A stretch of DNA of 64,000 bases, taken from positions 43,795-107,794 of the forward strand of contig DVFZ01000033.1 in the NCBI GenBank assembly GCA_018712945.1, read 5' to 3'. The notes beneath the pieces are model-generated. The model searched no databases. It saw only the letters and a program-made list of their open reading frames with translations, and was not told the origin of the DNA. The position numbers were made by a program, and so were the translations under genes. The stretch comes from Candidatus Pullichristensenella stercorigallinarum. Lineage in GTDB: Bacteria > Bacillota > Clostridia > Christensenellales > Aristaeellaceae. Positions within the stretch are counted from its first letter, which is position 1, and each line of letters starts with the position of its first letter. Below, in pieces: positions 32,108 to 40,279 of the stretch.

Positions 32108-35044
32108 TTATTTCATCTCCAGGGCGCCAAGCAGGCTGCGCAGGCGGATTTTCACCGCGCCCAGGTTGGCGATCTCATCGATTTTGATTTGCGTGTAATA
32201 CTTGCCCGCCCGTTCGAGGATGGAGCGCGCTTCGTCCGTGGTGATGGCGTCCACGCCGCAACCGAAGGAGACGAGCTGTACAAATTCCACGTCCGGCTGC
32301 GTAGCGACAAAGGCCGCGGCGCGATAGAGGCGGGCATGGTACGTCCATTGGTTGAGCACATGCACGGCGGGTGTTTTGGCGAGGTGGTACACGCTGTCCT
32401 CGCTGGCCACCACAAAGCCCAGGGACGTGGCAAGCTGGTCAATGCCATGGCCAATCTCCGCGTCGATGTGGTAGGGGCGGCCGGCCAGCACCATCACACG
32501 CTTGCCGTGCTCGCGCGCCCAGGCAAGCGCCCTTTCGCCTTCCGCGCGCACCGAAGCCATATAGGCCTGGTAATCGGCCATGCCCTTGCGCACGGCGGCG
32601 CGCATTTCGCGCCCGGGAATGGGGCCGAAGCGTTTGCCAAGCGCCGCGCCCAGGCCACTGGCGAGGGTTTTTTCGTCGCAGATATCCAGATGCGGGTAGA
32701 GGAAGTTTTCATCCGTCAATTCCGGCATGTTGCCGCGCAGCAGTTCGGAATAGTAGGCCACCACCGGGCAGTTGAAGTGGTTGTCCGCGCCGCCCTCGTC
32801 AAAGTTTTGCGTCAGGCACGGGTAGAACACCGCGTCCACGCCCTTTTCCAGCAGGTGCGCCACATGCCCGTGCATAATCTTTGCCGGGTAGCAGGCCGTA
32901 TCCGAAGGAATCGAGAACTGTCCGGCCTCATAGGTGGCGCGGTCGGACATGCCGGAAAGCACCACTTCAAAGCCGAGAGCGCGGAAAATGCCGGCCCACA
33001 GCGGCAAAAGCTCGTACATGCCCAGCGCCAGGGGCAGGCCGATGCGCCCGCGCTTTGCCTCGCCGCCACCCATCTTCAAAAGCGCCTCGCGCTTGAACTT
33101 ATATAGATTGGGAAGCTCCTCTGCCGCAGCGCCCCTGCCCGCGCCGCGCTCGCAGCGGTTGCCGGAGACATATTTGCCACCGTCGGCGAAGGTGTTGATG
33201 GTCAGTTTGCAATGGTTTTCACAGCCCTTGCACACCGCCGGACGGGAGGTGTGGGAAAAGGCCGCCAATTCCTGCGGGGAAAGAATCGTGGACTCTTTGA
33301 GCCGCATGGCGCACAGCGCCGCGCCGTAAGCGCCCATCAGCCCGGCAATGTCCGGCCGCACCACGTCGCGCCCCAGCTCGCGCTCGAAGGCGCGCAAAAT
33401 GGCGTCGTTGTGGAAGGTGCCGCCCTGCACGACCACGTTTTGCCCCAGTTCGTCCGCCGAACCGGCGCGGATGACCTTGTACACGGCGTTTTTGACCACG
33501 CTGACCGACAGGCCCGCGGAGATATCCTCCACCGTCGCGCCGTCACGCTGGGCCTGCTTGACAGAGGAATTCATAAACACTGTGCAGCGGCTGCCGAGGT
33601 TGACCGGCGCGTGCGCGAACAGGCCCTTGCGGGCAAATTCCGCCACGCCCATGTTCATCGAGCGCGCGAAGGTTTCGATAAACGAGCCGCAGCCAGAGGA
33701 ACAGGCTTCGTTGAGCATGATGCCGTCGATAGCGCCGTTGCGGATGCGGAAGCACTTAATGTCCTGCCCGCCGATATCGAGGATGAAATCCACATCCGGG
33801 CAGAAGTGGCGCGCGGCGGTGAAGTGGGCGATGGTTTCGACAATGCCGATATCCACATGGAAGGCATGGCGAATCAGTTCCTCGCCATAGCCGGTGACGG
33901 CGCTGCCGAGGATGCGCACGCGTCCGTCCGTGCGGCGATAGATTTCGCCCAGCTCGCGACGCACGATATCCACCGGGTCGCCGTTGTTGGAGGCATAATA
34001 GGTGTAAAGCAGCTCCTTGTTTTCCGAAACCAGCGCCAGCTTGGTGGTGGTGCTGCCGCAGTCGATGCCCAGATAAGCGCCGCCGCGGTAGCTTTCCAAA
34101 TCGCCGCGGGGCACGGAAGCGCGCGCGTGCCGCGCCGCGAACTGTTTGTACTCCGCCTCGTTTTCAAACAGGGGCGGTAGCGTCTGCGCGCCAGAGGCCA
34201 CCTTCGCGGTGGCAAGGCGTTCTTTGAGGGCGGAAAGCGTGAAAGTTTCCTCCGTGCGGGCGGCGTACATGGCCGCGCCGCGCGCCACGGCAAACCGGCC
34301 CCATTCGGGGAATATGGCATTTTCATCCGAGAGCTTCAGCGTTTCCCGGAAGCGTATGCGCAAGCCCTGGCAGTAGTAGAGCGGCCCGCCCAGGAACAGC
34401 ACTTTGCCTTCGATCTTGCGCCCCTGCGCGAGCCCGGCGATGGTTTGGTTGACAATGGCCTGAAAGATGCTCATGGCCACGTCTTCCTTGCGCGCGCCCT
34501 GGTTGAGTAGCGGCTGTATGTCCGTCTTGGCAAACACGCCGCAGCGCGAAGCGATGGGGTAAATGCGCGTCGATTGCAGGCTGAGCCGGTCCAGCTCGGC
34601 CACATCCACGTCCAAAAGCGTCGCCATCTGGTCGATGAACGCGCCCGTGCCGCCAGCGCAGCTTCCGTTCATGCGCTCGTCCATGCCGCCGTCGAAGAAG
34701 ATGATCTTCGCATCCTCGCCGCCCAGCTCCACGACCACGCGCGTGTCCGGCTCCATGGCCCGCACCAGCTCGCCGACCACGAATACCTCCTGCTGGAAGG
34801 GCAGGTTCGCCGCTTCCGCCAGGCCGATGCCCGCCGAGCCGGAAACCGCCGCGCGCAAAAGGCTGTCGCCGGCGATTCCATCAAGCTCCGTTAACAATTC
34901 CAGTATTTTTTGCCGCGCCTGCGAATAATGGCGCTCATAGCGTTCATAAAGGACACGGTCGCCCTCCATGAGCGCAATCTTCACGGTCGTGGAGCCGATA
35001 TCGATTCCCAGAGACCGTATGCTTTGCTGCCGTGTTTGTTCCAT
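32108..35044 (-). CDS. 2-hydroxyacyl-CoA dehydratase activase-like protein (double BadF/BcrA ATPase)
   Basis: Protein of 978 aa. It carries two ASKHA-fold ATPase domains: the first with LGIDIGSTTVKIALM (about 12-26) and GGEDAKIIFFDGG (about 107), the second with LGIDCGSTTTKLALV (about 325-339) and ILDIGGQDIKCF (about 422). Cluster-ligand Cys occur in NEACSSGCGSF (about 442). A DUF2229-like C-terminal region contains SDTACYPAK (about 720) and the LAGRPYHIDAEIGHG segment (about 860). Activators of this family use ATP hydrolysis to drive one-electron reduction of radical dehydratases; these long versions lack a known partner. Transcribed with the 423-aa protein from a minus-strand promoter near 35120. 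Confidence 0.87.
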   Translation of the reverse strand: MEQTRQQSIRSLGIDIGSTTVKIALMEGDRVLYERYERHYSQARQKILELLTELDGIAGDSLLRAAVSGSAGIGLAEAANLPFQQEVFVVGELVRAMEPDTRVVVELGGEDAKIIFFDGGMDERMNGSCAGGTGAFIDQMATLLDVDVAELDRLSLQSTRIYPIASRCGVFAKTDIQPLLNQGARKEDVAMSIFQAIVNQTIAGLAQGRKIEGKVLFLGGPLYYCQGLRIRFRETLKLSDENAIFPEWGRFAVARGAAMYAARTEETFTLSALKERLATAKVASGAQTLPPLFENEAEYKQFAARHARASVPRGDLESYRGGAYLGIDCGSTTTKLALVSENKELLYTYYASNNGDPVDIVRRELGEIYRRTDGRVRILGSAVTGYGEELIRHAFHVDIGIVETIAHFTAARHFCPDVDFILDIGGQDIKCFRIRNGAIDGIMLNEACSSGCGSFIETFARSMNMGVAEFARKGLFAHAPVNLGSRCTVFMNSSVKQAQRDGATVEDISAGLSVSVVKNAVYKVIRAGSADELGQNVVVQGGTFHNDAILRAFERELGRDVVRPDIAGLMGAYGAALCAMRLKESTILSPQELAAFSHTSRPAVCKGCENHCKLTINTFADGGKYVSGNRCERGAGRGAAAEELPNLYKFKREALLKMGGGEAKRGRIGLPLALGMYELLPLWAGIFRALGFEVVLSGMSDRATYEAGQFSIPSDTACYPAKIMHGHVAHLLEKGVDAVFYPCLTQNFDEGGADNHFNCPVVAYYSELLRGNMPELTDENFLYPHLDICDEKTLASGLGAALGKRFGPIPGREMRAAVRKGMADYQAYMASVRAEGERALAWAREHGKRVMVLAGRPYHIDAEIGHGIDQLATSLGFVVASEDSVYHLAKTPAVHVLNQWTYHARLYRAAAFVATQPDVEFVQLVSFGCGVDAITTDEARSILERAGKYYTQIKIDEIANLGAVKIRLRSLLGALEMK

Positions 35045-35118
35045 TCAAATCTCGCTTTCAGGCTCCGCACCGCCCGCGGCAACGCCGGAATGCTTCCGGC
35101 CCCATTCCGGGACGGTGA

Positions 35119-35148
35119 TATAATTATATTTATATCAAAGTATAACAC
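35119..35148 (-). promoter_or_regulatory. Promoter of the activase pair
   Basis: Minus strand TTGTGT, 18-bp spacer, TATAAT within an A/T-rich stretch (about 35119-35148), roughly 75 bp before the start codon. A TATACT further upstream is an alternative -10. Confidence 0.5.
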
Positions 35149-35276
35149 ACAAATGTTGCCCGTTTGTTAATGCATGCGGGCAAGCTACAATTTAAAGAAG
35201 TGGGCGAAACGGTAAAATCCCAACTTATGTATAATCTCGAAATTCCCGCCGATACTTTGCGCAGGGAGGGATGATG

Positions 35277-35963
35277 ATGAAATCGTTGATTCAACGCATT
35301 TGGGCGGGCGTGCGCCGCTGTGCGCAAGCACTCGTGCAGCGCCTGAAAACGCTGGCGCCGAAATTGCGCGTATTTTGGGACCGCTTTGGCTACGCCGCTT
35401 CGATGGTGGTGCTGCTGGCGCTTGTAGGCACGGCGGCCAGCATCTATCGCAGCCGCGCGGCAAATCCGGCCGTGCCTGAACCTACGCCCACGGCCACGCC
35501 CGAACCGGCGCTGCTTTCCAGCGTCAACATGGACGCGGAAGCCGCAGAGGAGGAAGAAATCACTTTTCTACAACCTGTAGACGGAGAACTCGCCGGCGAA
35601 TACCGCAGCGACGAATTGATCTGGTCGGACACATTGATGCTGTGGCAGACGCACGCGGCCATTGACATCGCCGCGCCGCTGGGTACGGCGGTCTCCGCCA
35701 GCGCGGACGGAACCGTGATCGAAGCATATAAAGACCCGCTGCTTGGCTATACCGTGCGGCTTTCGCACGCAGACGGTTATGAAAGCCTTTACGCGGGCCT
35801 GCAAAGCGCGGAAATAGCCACGGTAGGCGCGGAAGTGAGCGCTGGCGAGGTCATCGGCGCGGTGGGCGAGAGCGCCGATACGGAATCCAGCCTCGGCGCA
35901 CACCTGCATTTCGCCCTTTACCTGCATGGGGAGGCGATCGAGCCGCCATTCATTATAGAATAA
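35277..35963 (+). CDS. Membrane-anchored M23 (LytM) peptidase, SpoIIQ-like architecture
   Basis: Protein of 228 aa: about 40 cytoplasmic residues, one membrane helix (about 42-60), a Thr/Pro/Glu linker, and a C-terminal LytM domain. Zinc-site motifs are intact: HAAID (HxxxD, about 125-129) and HLHF (HxH, about 209-212). The layout resembles the forespore protein SpoIIQ, but the same architecture is used by other envelope endopeptidases, so I do not assign that symbol. I chose the third ATG of the ATGATGATG run because GGAGGG then lies 6 nt upstream. It is convergent with the GNAT gene, with a 5-bp gap. Confidence 0.8.
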   Translation: MKSLIQRIWAGVRRCAQALVQRLKTLAPKLRVFWDRFGYAASMVVLLALVGTAASIYRSRAANPAVPEPTPTATPEPALLSSVNMDAEAAEEEEITFLQPVDGELAGEYRSDELIWSDTLMLWQTHAAIDIAAPLGTAVSASADGTVIEAYKDPLLGYTVRLSHADGYESLYAGLQSAEIATVGAEVSAGEVIGAVGESADTESSLGAHLHFALYLHGEAIEPPFIIE

Positions 35964-35968
35964 CCGGC

Positions 35969-36532
35969 TTACTGGACGTATTCCGACCGCAGCGCCGCGT
36001 ATAAGGCCACATCCACAAAGCGCCCCTTGTTGTAAAGGCGCTGCCGCAGTATGCCCTCATGGGCCATGCCTGCCTTGCGCATGACTGCGCCAGAGGCGGG
36101 GTTGTCCACCTCATGCTGCGCCTCAATGCGGTTGAGCTTCAATTTATAAAAGCCAAAATCCAGCACCAGCCGCAGCGCTTCGGTCATAATGCCCTGATTC
36201 CAGTATGAGCGGCTGAGGGAATAACCTACTTCTGCGGAGGCGTTTTCCTCCTGAATCCACATAAAGCCGATGGTGCCTACCACGCGGTTTTCGCTCTTTA
36301 AGACGATGCCCCAGCTCGAAGGCTCGCCCAGGCGGTAGCGCCTGAGCATATAGCGGATATAGGAACGGCTTTCCGCAGGCGAGGTATGCGCGCTCCAGAG
36401 CACGTGGCGGGCCACTTCGGGGTCGCGGCTGTAATCGTATAGATCTGCCGCGTCGCGCATGCACAGGCGGCGCAGAAGCAGCCGCTCCGATTCCAGGGGC
36501 GGCAGGTTTGTCAGCGGGGCCAGGGAGATCAT
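35969..36532 (-). CDS. GNAT-family N-acetyltransferase (RimJ/RimL-like)
   Basis: Protein of 187 aa. The N-terminal ESERLLLRRLCMRDAADLY (about 13-31), central VVGTIGFMWI (about 83) and EVGYSLSRSYWNQGIMTEALRLVL (about 99-122) form the acetyl-CoA-binding fold. NRIEAQHEVDNPAS (about 134) and RKAGMAHEG (about 152) complete the RimJ/RimL signature. Such enzymes acetylate protein N-termini or small amines; the target is unknown. I chose ATG 36532 because it overlaps the NUDIX stop (ATGA); the longer ORF in the track extends into that gene. Confidence 0.85.
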   Translation of the reverse strand: MISLAPLTNLPPLESERLLLRRLCMRDAADLYDYSRDPEVARHVLWSAHTSPAESRSYIRYMLRRYRLGEPSSWGIVLKSENRVVGTIGFMWIQEENASAEVGYSLSRSYWNQGIMTEALRLVLDFGFYKLKLNRIEAQHEVDNPASGAVMRKAGMAHEGILRQRLYNKGRFVDVALYAALRSEYVQ

Positions 36533-37092
36533 AAGCCGCTGCGCATGCGCTCGGCGGCGAGCAGCAGCGCGCAAATGGTCTTGGCGTCGGCAAGTTCGCC
36601 GCGCACGGCGGCGGCGACGGCCTCTGCAAACGGCATGCGCACCAGGTTCAAAAACTCGTCCTCATCCGGCGCGGCCTCGCCCCGGCGCAGGTCGCGGGCC
36701 AGGTAGAGGGAGATCTTTTCATTGGAAAAGCCCGGCGTGGTCACAATGTCGGTCAGGTGGTCCCAGCGGTTGGCAACCAGCCCCGTCTCCTCGTGCAGTT
36801 CGCGCTTGGCAGCCAACAGCCTGTCCTCGTCCGGCGCGTCCAGCTTGCCAGCGGGAATCTCCAACAGCACCTGCTCGATGGGGGCGCGGAACTGGCGCAC
36901 CAGGTAGACATAACCCTCCGCGTCCACGGGAACGACGGCGCTTGCGCCTACGTGCATGGCGACCTCTCGCTTGGCGAGTTTGCCGTTGGGCAGTTTCGCG
37001 GTCAGATGGTCAATGTGCAAGATCAACCCGTCAAACACATGTTCGCGCCCGACGATGGTTTCCAGAATACGTTCGTCGCCTCGATTGTCCAT
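36529..37092 (-). CDS. NUDIX hydrolase, ADP-ribose pyrophosphatase-like
   Basis: Protein of 187 aa. The Nudix box is complete: GKLDAPDEDRLLAAKRELHEETG (about 85-107), fitting Gx5Ex7REUxEExGU. The preceding LVRQFRAPIEQVLLEIPAG and the following TTPGFSNEKISLYLA are typical of ADP-ribose pyrophosphatases (NudF type), which hydrolyse ADP-ribose to AMP and ribose 5-phosphate. I chose ATG 37092 because GGAG lies 9 nt upstream; the ATG at 37101 has no spacing. Coupled to the GNAT gene by a 4-nt overlap. Confidence 0.9.
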   Translation of the reverse strand: MDNRGDERILETIVGREHVFDGLILHIDHLTAKLPNGKLAKREVAMHVGASAVVPVDAEGYVYLVRQFRAPIEQVLLEIPAGKLDAPDEDRLLAAKRELHEETGLVANRWDHLTDIVTTPGFSNEKISLYLARDLRRGEAAPDEDEFLNLVRMPFAEAVAAAVRGELADAKTICALLLAAERMRSGL

Positions 37093-37188
37093 GACACTCA
37101 TCTCCAGAACATGAAATTACCATGAAATATTCGCGCTTTCGGAAACAATTCCTGCTCAAAACCCCTAGCCAGCGCCGGGAAAATGTTG

Positions 37189-37194
37189 TATAAT
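37189..37194 (+). promoter_or_regulatory. -10 box upstream of the P-loop gene at 37256
   Basis: TATAAT about 62 bp before the ATG. The -35 (AGCCAG) is weak. Confidence 0.4.
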
Positions 37195-37255
37195 AAAAAA
37201 AAGACCCACGGTATCGCCGTTTTCCCGCAAAATTAAAGAAAAAGGAGTGGTTATC

Positions 37256-37678
37256 ATGATACAGATCATCTCCGGCGTCAAGGGCAGCGGAAAGACCAAG
37301 CGCATTCTCGACATGACCAACGACGCGCTCAAGGTTGAGCACGGCGTCATTGTGTTTATCGACGACGACAAGCGTTACATGTACGACCTGCGCCATGAAA
37401 TCCGTTTTGTGGATGCCAGCGCCTATCCGATCGCGCGCGGCTGCTCGCCGGATGCGTTCCTCGCCTTTATCAGCGGCATGCTCGCCGTGAACTACGACAT
37501 CACCTTGATCAGCATTGACGCTTTCCTCAAGCTCGTGCATATCGACGACCCCGCGGAGCTGACGCCGTTTTTCAAGGCGCTGGAGAAGCTCTCGGAGGAA
37601 CACAGCTGCAATTTCCTGGTGTCGGTGAGCATGGAGCAGGAAAAACTGCCCCAGGAGCTTCATGCCTACGCGCAATAA
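37256..37678 (+). CDS. Small P-loop NTPase of unknown function
   Basis: Protein of 140 aa with Walker A GVKGSGKTK (about residues 6-14) right after the first strand, and a possible Walker B in ITLISIDAFL (about 80-89). The rest is a compact alpha/beta fold. I recall similar short proteins in Clostridia without an established role. I chose ATG 37256 with AAAGGAG 8 nt upstream rather than the GTG three codons earlier. The next small membrane protein gene starts inside its 3' end. Confidence 0.65.
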   Translation: MIQIISGVKGSGKTKRILDMTNDALKVEHGVIVFIDDDKRYMYDLRHEIRFVDASAYPIARGCSPDAFLAFISGMLAVNYDITLISIDAFLKLVHIDDPAELTPFFKALEKLSEEHSCNFLVSVSMEQEKLPQELHAYAQ

Positions 37679-37901
37679 AATGCGGTTTTGGCCAAAGCTG
37701 ATCCTTCTTGTGGTGGTAATTGCGCTGCTGGCGTTTGTGGGCGTGCGCCTGTTTCAGATGGTGCTGGGGCTGCTGGATATCTTTTCCACAGGCGGCACAG
37801 TTACGGTTGATCCGCAGTTTGCCGTCACGGAGCCAACGCCAACGCCGCGCGTGTATACCGACCAGGACTATGACGACATACAGGGCGTGCGCGAGTATTA
37901 G
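37662..37901 (+). CDS. Small single-pass membrane protein
   Basis: Protein of 79 aa, not recognised. A basic N-terminus is followed by one membrane helix (about 12-35) and a short outer tail with the PTPTPR motif. It overlaps the P-loop gene by 17 nt, with CAGGAG upstream, so the two are probably translated together. MRFWPK at 37680 is an alternative start. Confidence 0.55.
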   Translation: MPTRNKMRFWPKLILLVVVIALLAFVGVRLFQMVLGLLDIFSTGGTVTVDPQFAVTEPTPTPRVYTDQDYDDIQGVREY

Positions 37902-38019
37902 GCATGCCCGCACGAAAGCTTTTTATCGCGCGCCAGCGCCGGGAAATACGGCCTGGCGCGCCTGTGCGTCCAAACGGTTTAATTTGACATTAAATTTTGT
38001 TTCCTGCGCAAAACGGACG
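37902..38019. other. Intergenic region before the rplM promoter
   Basis: No gene seen. GCGCGCCAGCGCC ... GGCCTGGCGCGCC (about 37928-37961) can form a GC-rich hairpin that may end the upstream transcript. Confidence 0.4.
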
Positions 38020-38048
38020 TTGACTGGATGGGTAAAATGCGGTATAAT
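38020..38048 (+). promoter_or_regulatory. rplM-rpsI promoter
   Basis: TTGACT (38020-38025), 17-bp spacer, TATAAT (38043-38048): close to consensus. About 100 nt of leader follows before the GTG of rplM; it could contain an L13-leader-type element, but I could not verify its structure. Confidence 0.8.
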
Positions 38049-38151
38049 ACATTTTGTGTCAGTCCGCTCACTAGCCCCGAGCGCGATTGATGTTTGCGCC
38101 GTACTGACCACACGCGCGCGGATTGATCGTTATATTTGGGAGGAATTGTCT

Positions 38152-38580
38152 GTGAGTACGTATATGGCGAATCCTCAGAACGTCGAACGTACCTGGTACG
38201 TGATCGACGCCGAGGGTCAAGTGCTGGGCCGTCTTGCCTCGCAGGTCGCGTCCATGCTTCGCGGCAAGCATAAGCCCACGTTCACGCCTCACGTGGACTG
38301 CGGCGACTACATCATCGTCGTCAACTGCGATAAGCTGGTTCTCACCGGCCGCAAGCTCGACCAGAAGCTCTACCGCTATCACACTGGCTATCCGGGCGGA
38401 TTGAAAGAAATCAAGTACCGCAAGCTGATGCAGACTAAGAGCACGTTTGCCTTCAAAGAGGCTGTGCGCCGCATGCTGCCCAAGGGCCCCTTGGGTTACG
38501 CGATGCTCAAGAAGCTGCACGCTTATGCCGGCCCTGAGCATATGCATCAGGCTCAGAAGCCCGTGGAATACAAGCTGTAA
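38152..38580 (+). CDS. rplM: 50S ribosomal protein L13
   Basis: Protein of 142 aa, normal length. [19 protein letters not shown] (about 10-28), [18 protein letters not shown] (about 58) and [18 protein letters not shown] (about 103) are diagnostic. L13 binds 23S rRNA early in 50S assembly. The start is GTG 38152 with GGGAGG 8 nt upstream; the ATG four codons later has none. Confidence 0.97.
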   Translation: MSTYMANPQNVERTWYVIDAEGQVLGRLASQVASMLRGKHKPTFTPHVDCGDYIIVVNCDKLVLTGRKLDQKLYRYHTGYPGGLKEIKYRKLMQTKSTFAFKEAVRRMLPKGPLGYAMLKKLHAYAGPEHMHQAQKPVEYKL

Positions 38581-38598
38581 TAGGGAGGAGGACGGAAA

Positions 38599-38991
38599 AT
38601 GTCTGAGGTTTGCTTCCATGCCGTAGGCAGGAGAAAAAAGGCGATCGCTCGCGTTCGTCTGATTCCCGGCGAGGGAAATATCATCATCAATAAGCGTTCC
38701 ATCGACGATTATTTCGGCTATGAGACGCTCAAGACCGTCGTTCGTCAGCCGCTGGTGCTCACGGAAACGAATGGCCGCTTCGATGTCATCGTCAACTGCA
38801 AGGGCGGCGGCTTCACCGGCCAGGCCGGCGCGATCCGCCATGGCATCGCCCGCGCGTTGGTGAAGGCCAATGAGGAATATAAGCCCGCCATCAAGAAGGC
38901 CGGCTACCTCACCCGCGACCCGCGCATGAAGGAGCGCAAGAAGTACGGTCTCAAGGCAGCACGTCGTGCACCTCAGTTCAGCAAGAGATAA
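38599..38991 (+). CDS. rpsI: 30S ribosomal protein S9
   Basis: Protein of 130 aa. [19 protein letters not shown] (about 8-26) and the C-terminal tail RRAPQFSKR, which reaches toward the P-site tRNA, identify S9. It is cotranscribed with rplM, the usual pair. The 3' end abuts the mobile element; the C-terminal tail is intact (ends SKR), so any integration has preserved the protein. The 3' end of rpsI is a known attachment site for some Firmicute ICEs. Confidence 0.97.
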   Translation: MSEVCFHAVGRRKKAIARVRLIPGEGNIIINKRSIDDYFGYETLKTVVRQPLVLTETNGRFDVIVNCKGGGFTGQAGAIRHGIARALVKANEEYKPAIKKAGYLTRDPRMKERKKYGLKAARRAPQFSKR

Positions 38992-39022
38992 TCTGCTGTT
39001 CAAACCGTATCAAAATGGTTCA

Positions 39023-39056
39023 AAAACCCCGGAAAATCAAGGTTTTCCGGGGTTTT
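39023..39056 (+). terminator. Intrinsic terminator of rplM-rpsI
   Basis: AAAACCCCGGAAAA, TCAAGG, TTTTCCGGGGTTTT. Confidence 0.88.
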
Positions 39057-39125
39057 ACTGTATCTAAACGGGCTGATATGGTTTGACCAAATTTGGCAAA
39101 TCAAGAGCCGTTTTCACCCAATTTT

Positions 39126-39200
39126 TAGTGGTTAAATATAGGACAACCGGCAAAAATGGGGGTAAAAAAAGGGGTTAGTGGTTAAATTATAGGACAACCG
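39126..39200. repeat. Direct repeat pair at the ICE left end
   Basis: TAGTGGTTAAATATAGGACA (39126) and TAGTGGTTAAATTATAGGAC (39176) begin two 24-25-bp copies, both ending in ACAACCG and differing by one inserted T. Their start-to-start distance is 50 bp. Position next to rpsI suggests integrase arm-type or partition-site repeats. Confidence 0.7.
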
Positions 39201-39259
39201 AGAGCCGATTTTGGGGGTGTTTTTCGTCCCTCCTTTCCCTCGTTTTGGGCTGTGGCAGT

Positions 39260-39288
39260 TTGACATAGTTTGACCTAATTTGAATAAT
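39260..39288 (+). promoter_or_regulatory. Promoter of the parA operon
   Basis: TTGACA (39260-39265), 17-bp spacer, AATAAT (39283-39288). Two terminator-like hairpins lie between it and parA, about 170 bp downstream. Confidence 0.6.
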
Positions 39289-39307
39289 TGAATATGAATT
39301 TGATATA

Positions 39308-39339
39308 GCACTCAGTATAAAATGACTGGGTGCTTTTTT
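39308..39339 (+). terminator. Attenuator-like hairpin 1 in the parA leader
   Basis: GCACTCAG, TATAAAATGA, CTGGGTGC then TTTTTT (one G-U pair). It lies about 20 nt after the promoter. Confidence 0.6.
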
Positions 39340-39372
39340 CATTTCAGGAACTCGTATTCCGGCGATAGAAAG

Positions 39373-39413
39373 AGCCGTCACTTCACTTTTTATTTTGGAG
39401 TGGCGGCTTTTTC
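39373..39413 (+). terminator. Attenuator-like hairpin 2 in the parA leader
   Basis: AGCCGTCACT ... AGTGGCGGCT then TTTTT, about 45 bp before the parA ATG. Confidence 0.6.
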
Positions 39414-39457
39414 TATTTCCAGAAGCAACAGCAACAATTAGAAATGAGGTGAAGTCA

Positions 39458-40279
39458 ATGAACACGCAAATCATTGCCATTGCCAACCAGAAGGGCGGCG
39501 TTGGCAAAACCACTACCTGTGCCAATCTTGGAATCGGTTTGGCGCAGGCTGGAAAGAAAGTCCTGCTGATCGACGGAGACCCGCAAGGTAGCCTGACGAT
39601 CAGCCTGGGCAATCCTCAGCCGGACAAGCTGCCCTTTACGCTGTCGGACGCTATGGGGCGTATCTTGATGGATGAGCCGCTTCGTCCCGGCGAGGGTATC
39701 CTGCACCACCCAGAGGGTGTAGACCTGATGCCTGCGGACATCCAGTTATCCGGTATGGAGGTATCCCTGGTAAATGCCATGAGCCGTGAGACTATCTTGC
39801 GGCAATATCTGGACACGCTGAAGGGGCAATACTCCCATATTCTCATCGACTGCCAGCCCTCCCTGGGGATGCTCACAGTCAATGCGCTGGCCGCTGCGAA
39901 CAGGATCATAATTCCCGTTCAGGCGGAGTATCTGTCCGCCAAAGGGCTGGAACAGCTGCTCTCCACGGTAAACAAGGTAAAGCGGCAGATCAACCCCAAG
40001 CTCCAGATAGACGGTATCCTGCTGACGATGGTTGACAGCCGAACCAACTTTGCCAAAGAGATCTCCGCACTTTTGCGAGAGACCTATGGCAGCAAGATCA
40101 AAGTATTCGGCACAGAGATTCCCCATTCTGTCCGGGCAAAGGAAATCAGCGCAGAGGGAAAAAGCATTTTTGCCCATGACCCCGGCGGCAAGGTGGCAGA
40201 GGGCTACAAAAATCTGACGAAGGAGGTGTTGAAACTTGAAAAGCAGCGCGAAAAAAATAGAGCTGGCCTCGGTAGATGA
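39458..40279 (+). CDS. parA: ParA-family partition ATPase
   Basis: Protein of 273 aa. Deviant Walker A KGGVGKTTT (about residues 12-20), DGDPQGSLT (about 39-47) and Walker B-like ILIDCQPSLG (about 126-135) are those of ParA/Soj ATPases. With ParB it probably stabilises the excised circular form of the element. I chose ATG 39458 with GAGGTG 6 nt upstream; the ORF track start lies in the leader. The parB start lies inside its 3' end. Confidence 0.94.
   Translation: MNTQIIAIANQKGGVGKTTTCANLGIGLAQAGKKVLLIDGDPQGSLTISLGNPQPDKLPFTLSDAMGRILMDEPLRPGEGILHHPEGVDLMPADIQLSGMEVSLVNAMSRETILRQYLDTLKGQYSHILIDCQPSLGMLTVNALAAANRIIIPVQAEYLSAKGLEQLLSTVNKVKRQINPKLQIDGILLTMVDSRTNFAKEISALLRETYGSKIKVFGTEIPHSVRAKEISAEGKSIFAHDPGGKVAEGYKNLTKEVLKLEKQREKNRAGLGR

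Larger units (their letters stand above)
39057..39457. other. Gene-free left end of the ICE
   Basis: About 400 bp without a gene. It holds a direct repeat pair (39126-39149 and 39176-39200), several GTTTGAC-containing A/T-rich stretches, a promoter (39260-39288) and two hairpins with T runs (39308-39339 and 39373-39413) before parA. The repeats may be integrase or ParB/Rep binding sites. Confidence 0.55.

Noticed and set aside
38049-38151. L13 leader RNA before rplM
   Set aside because: Length and place fit, but I could not fold a convincing consensus structure by eye, so it is only mentioned under the promoter.
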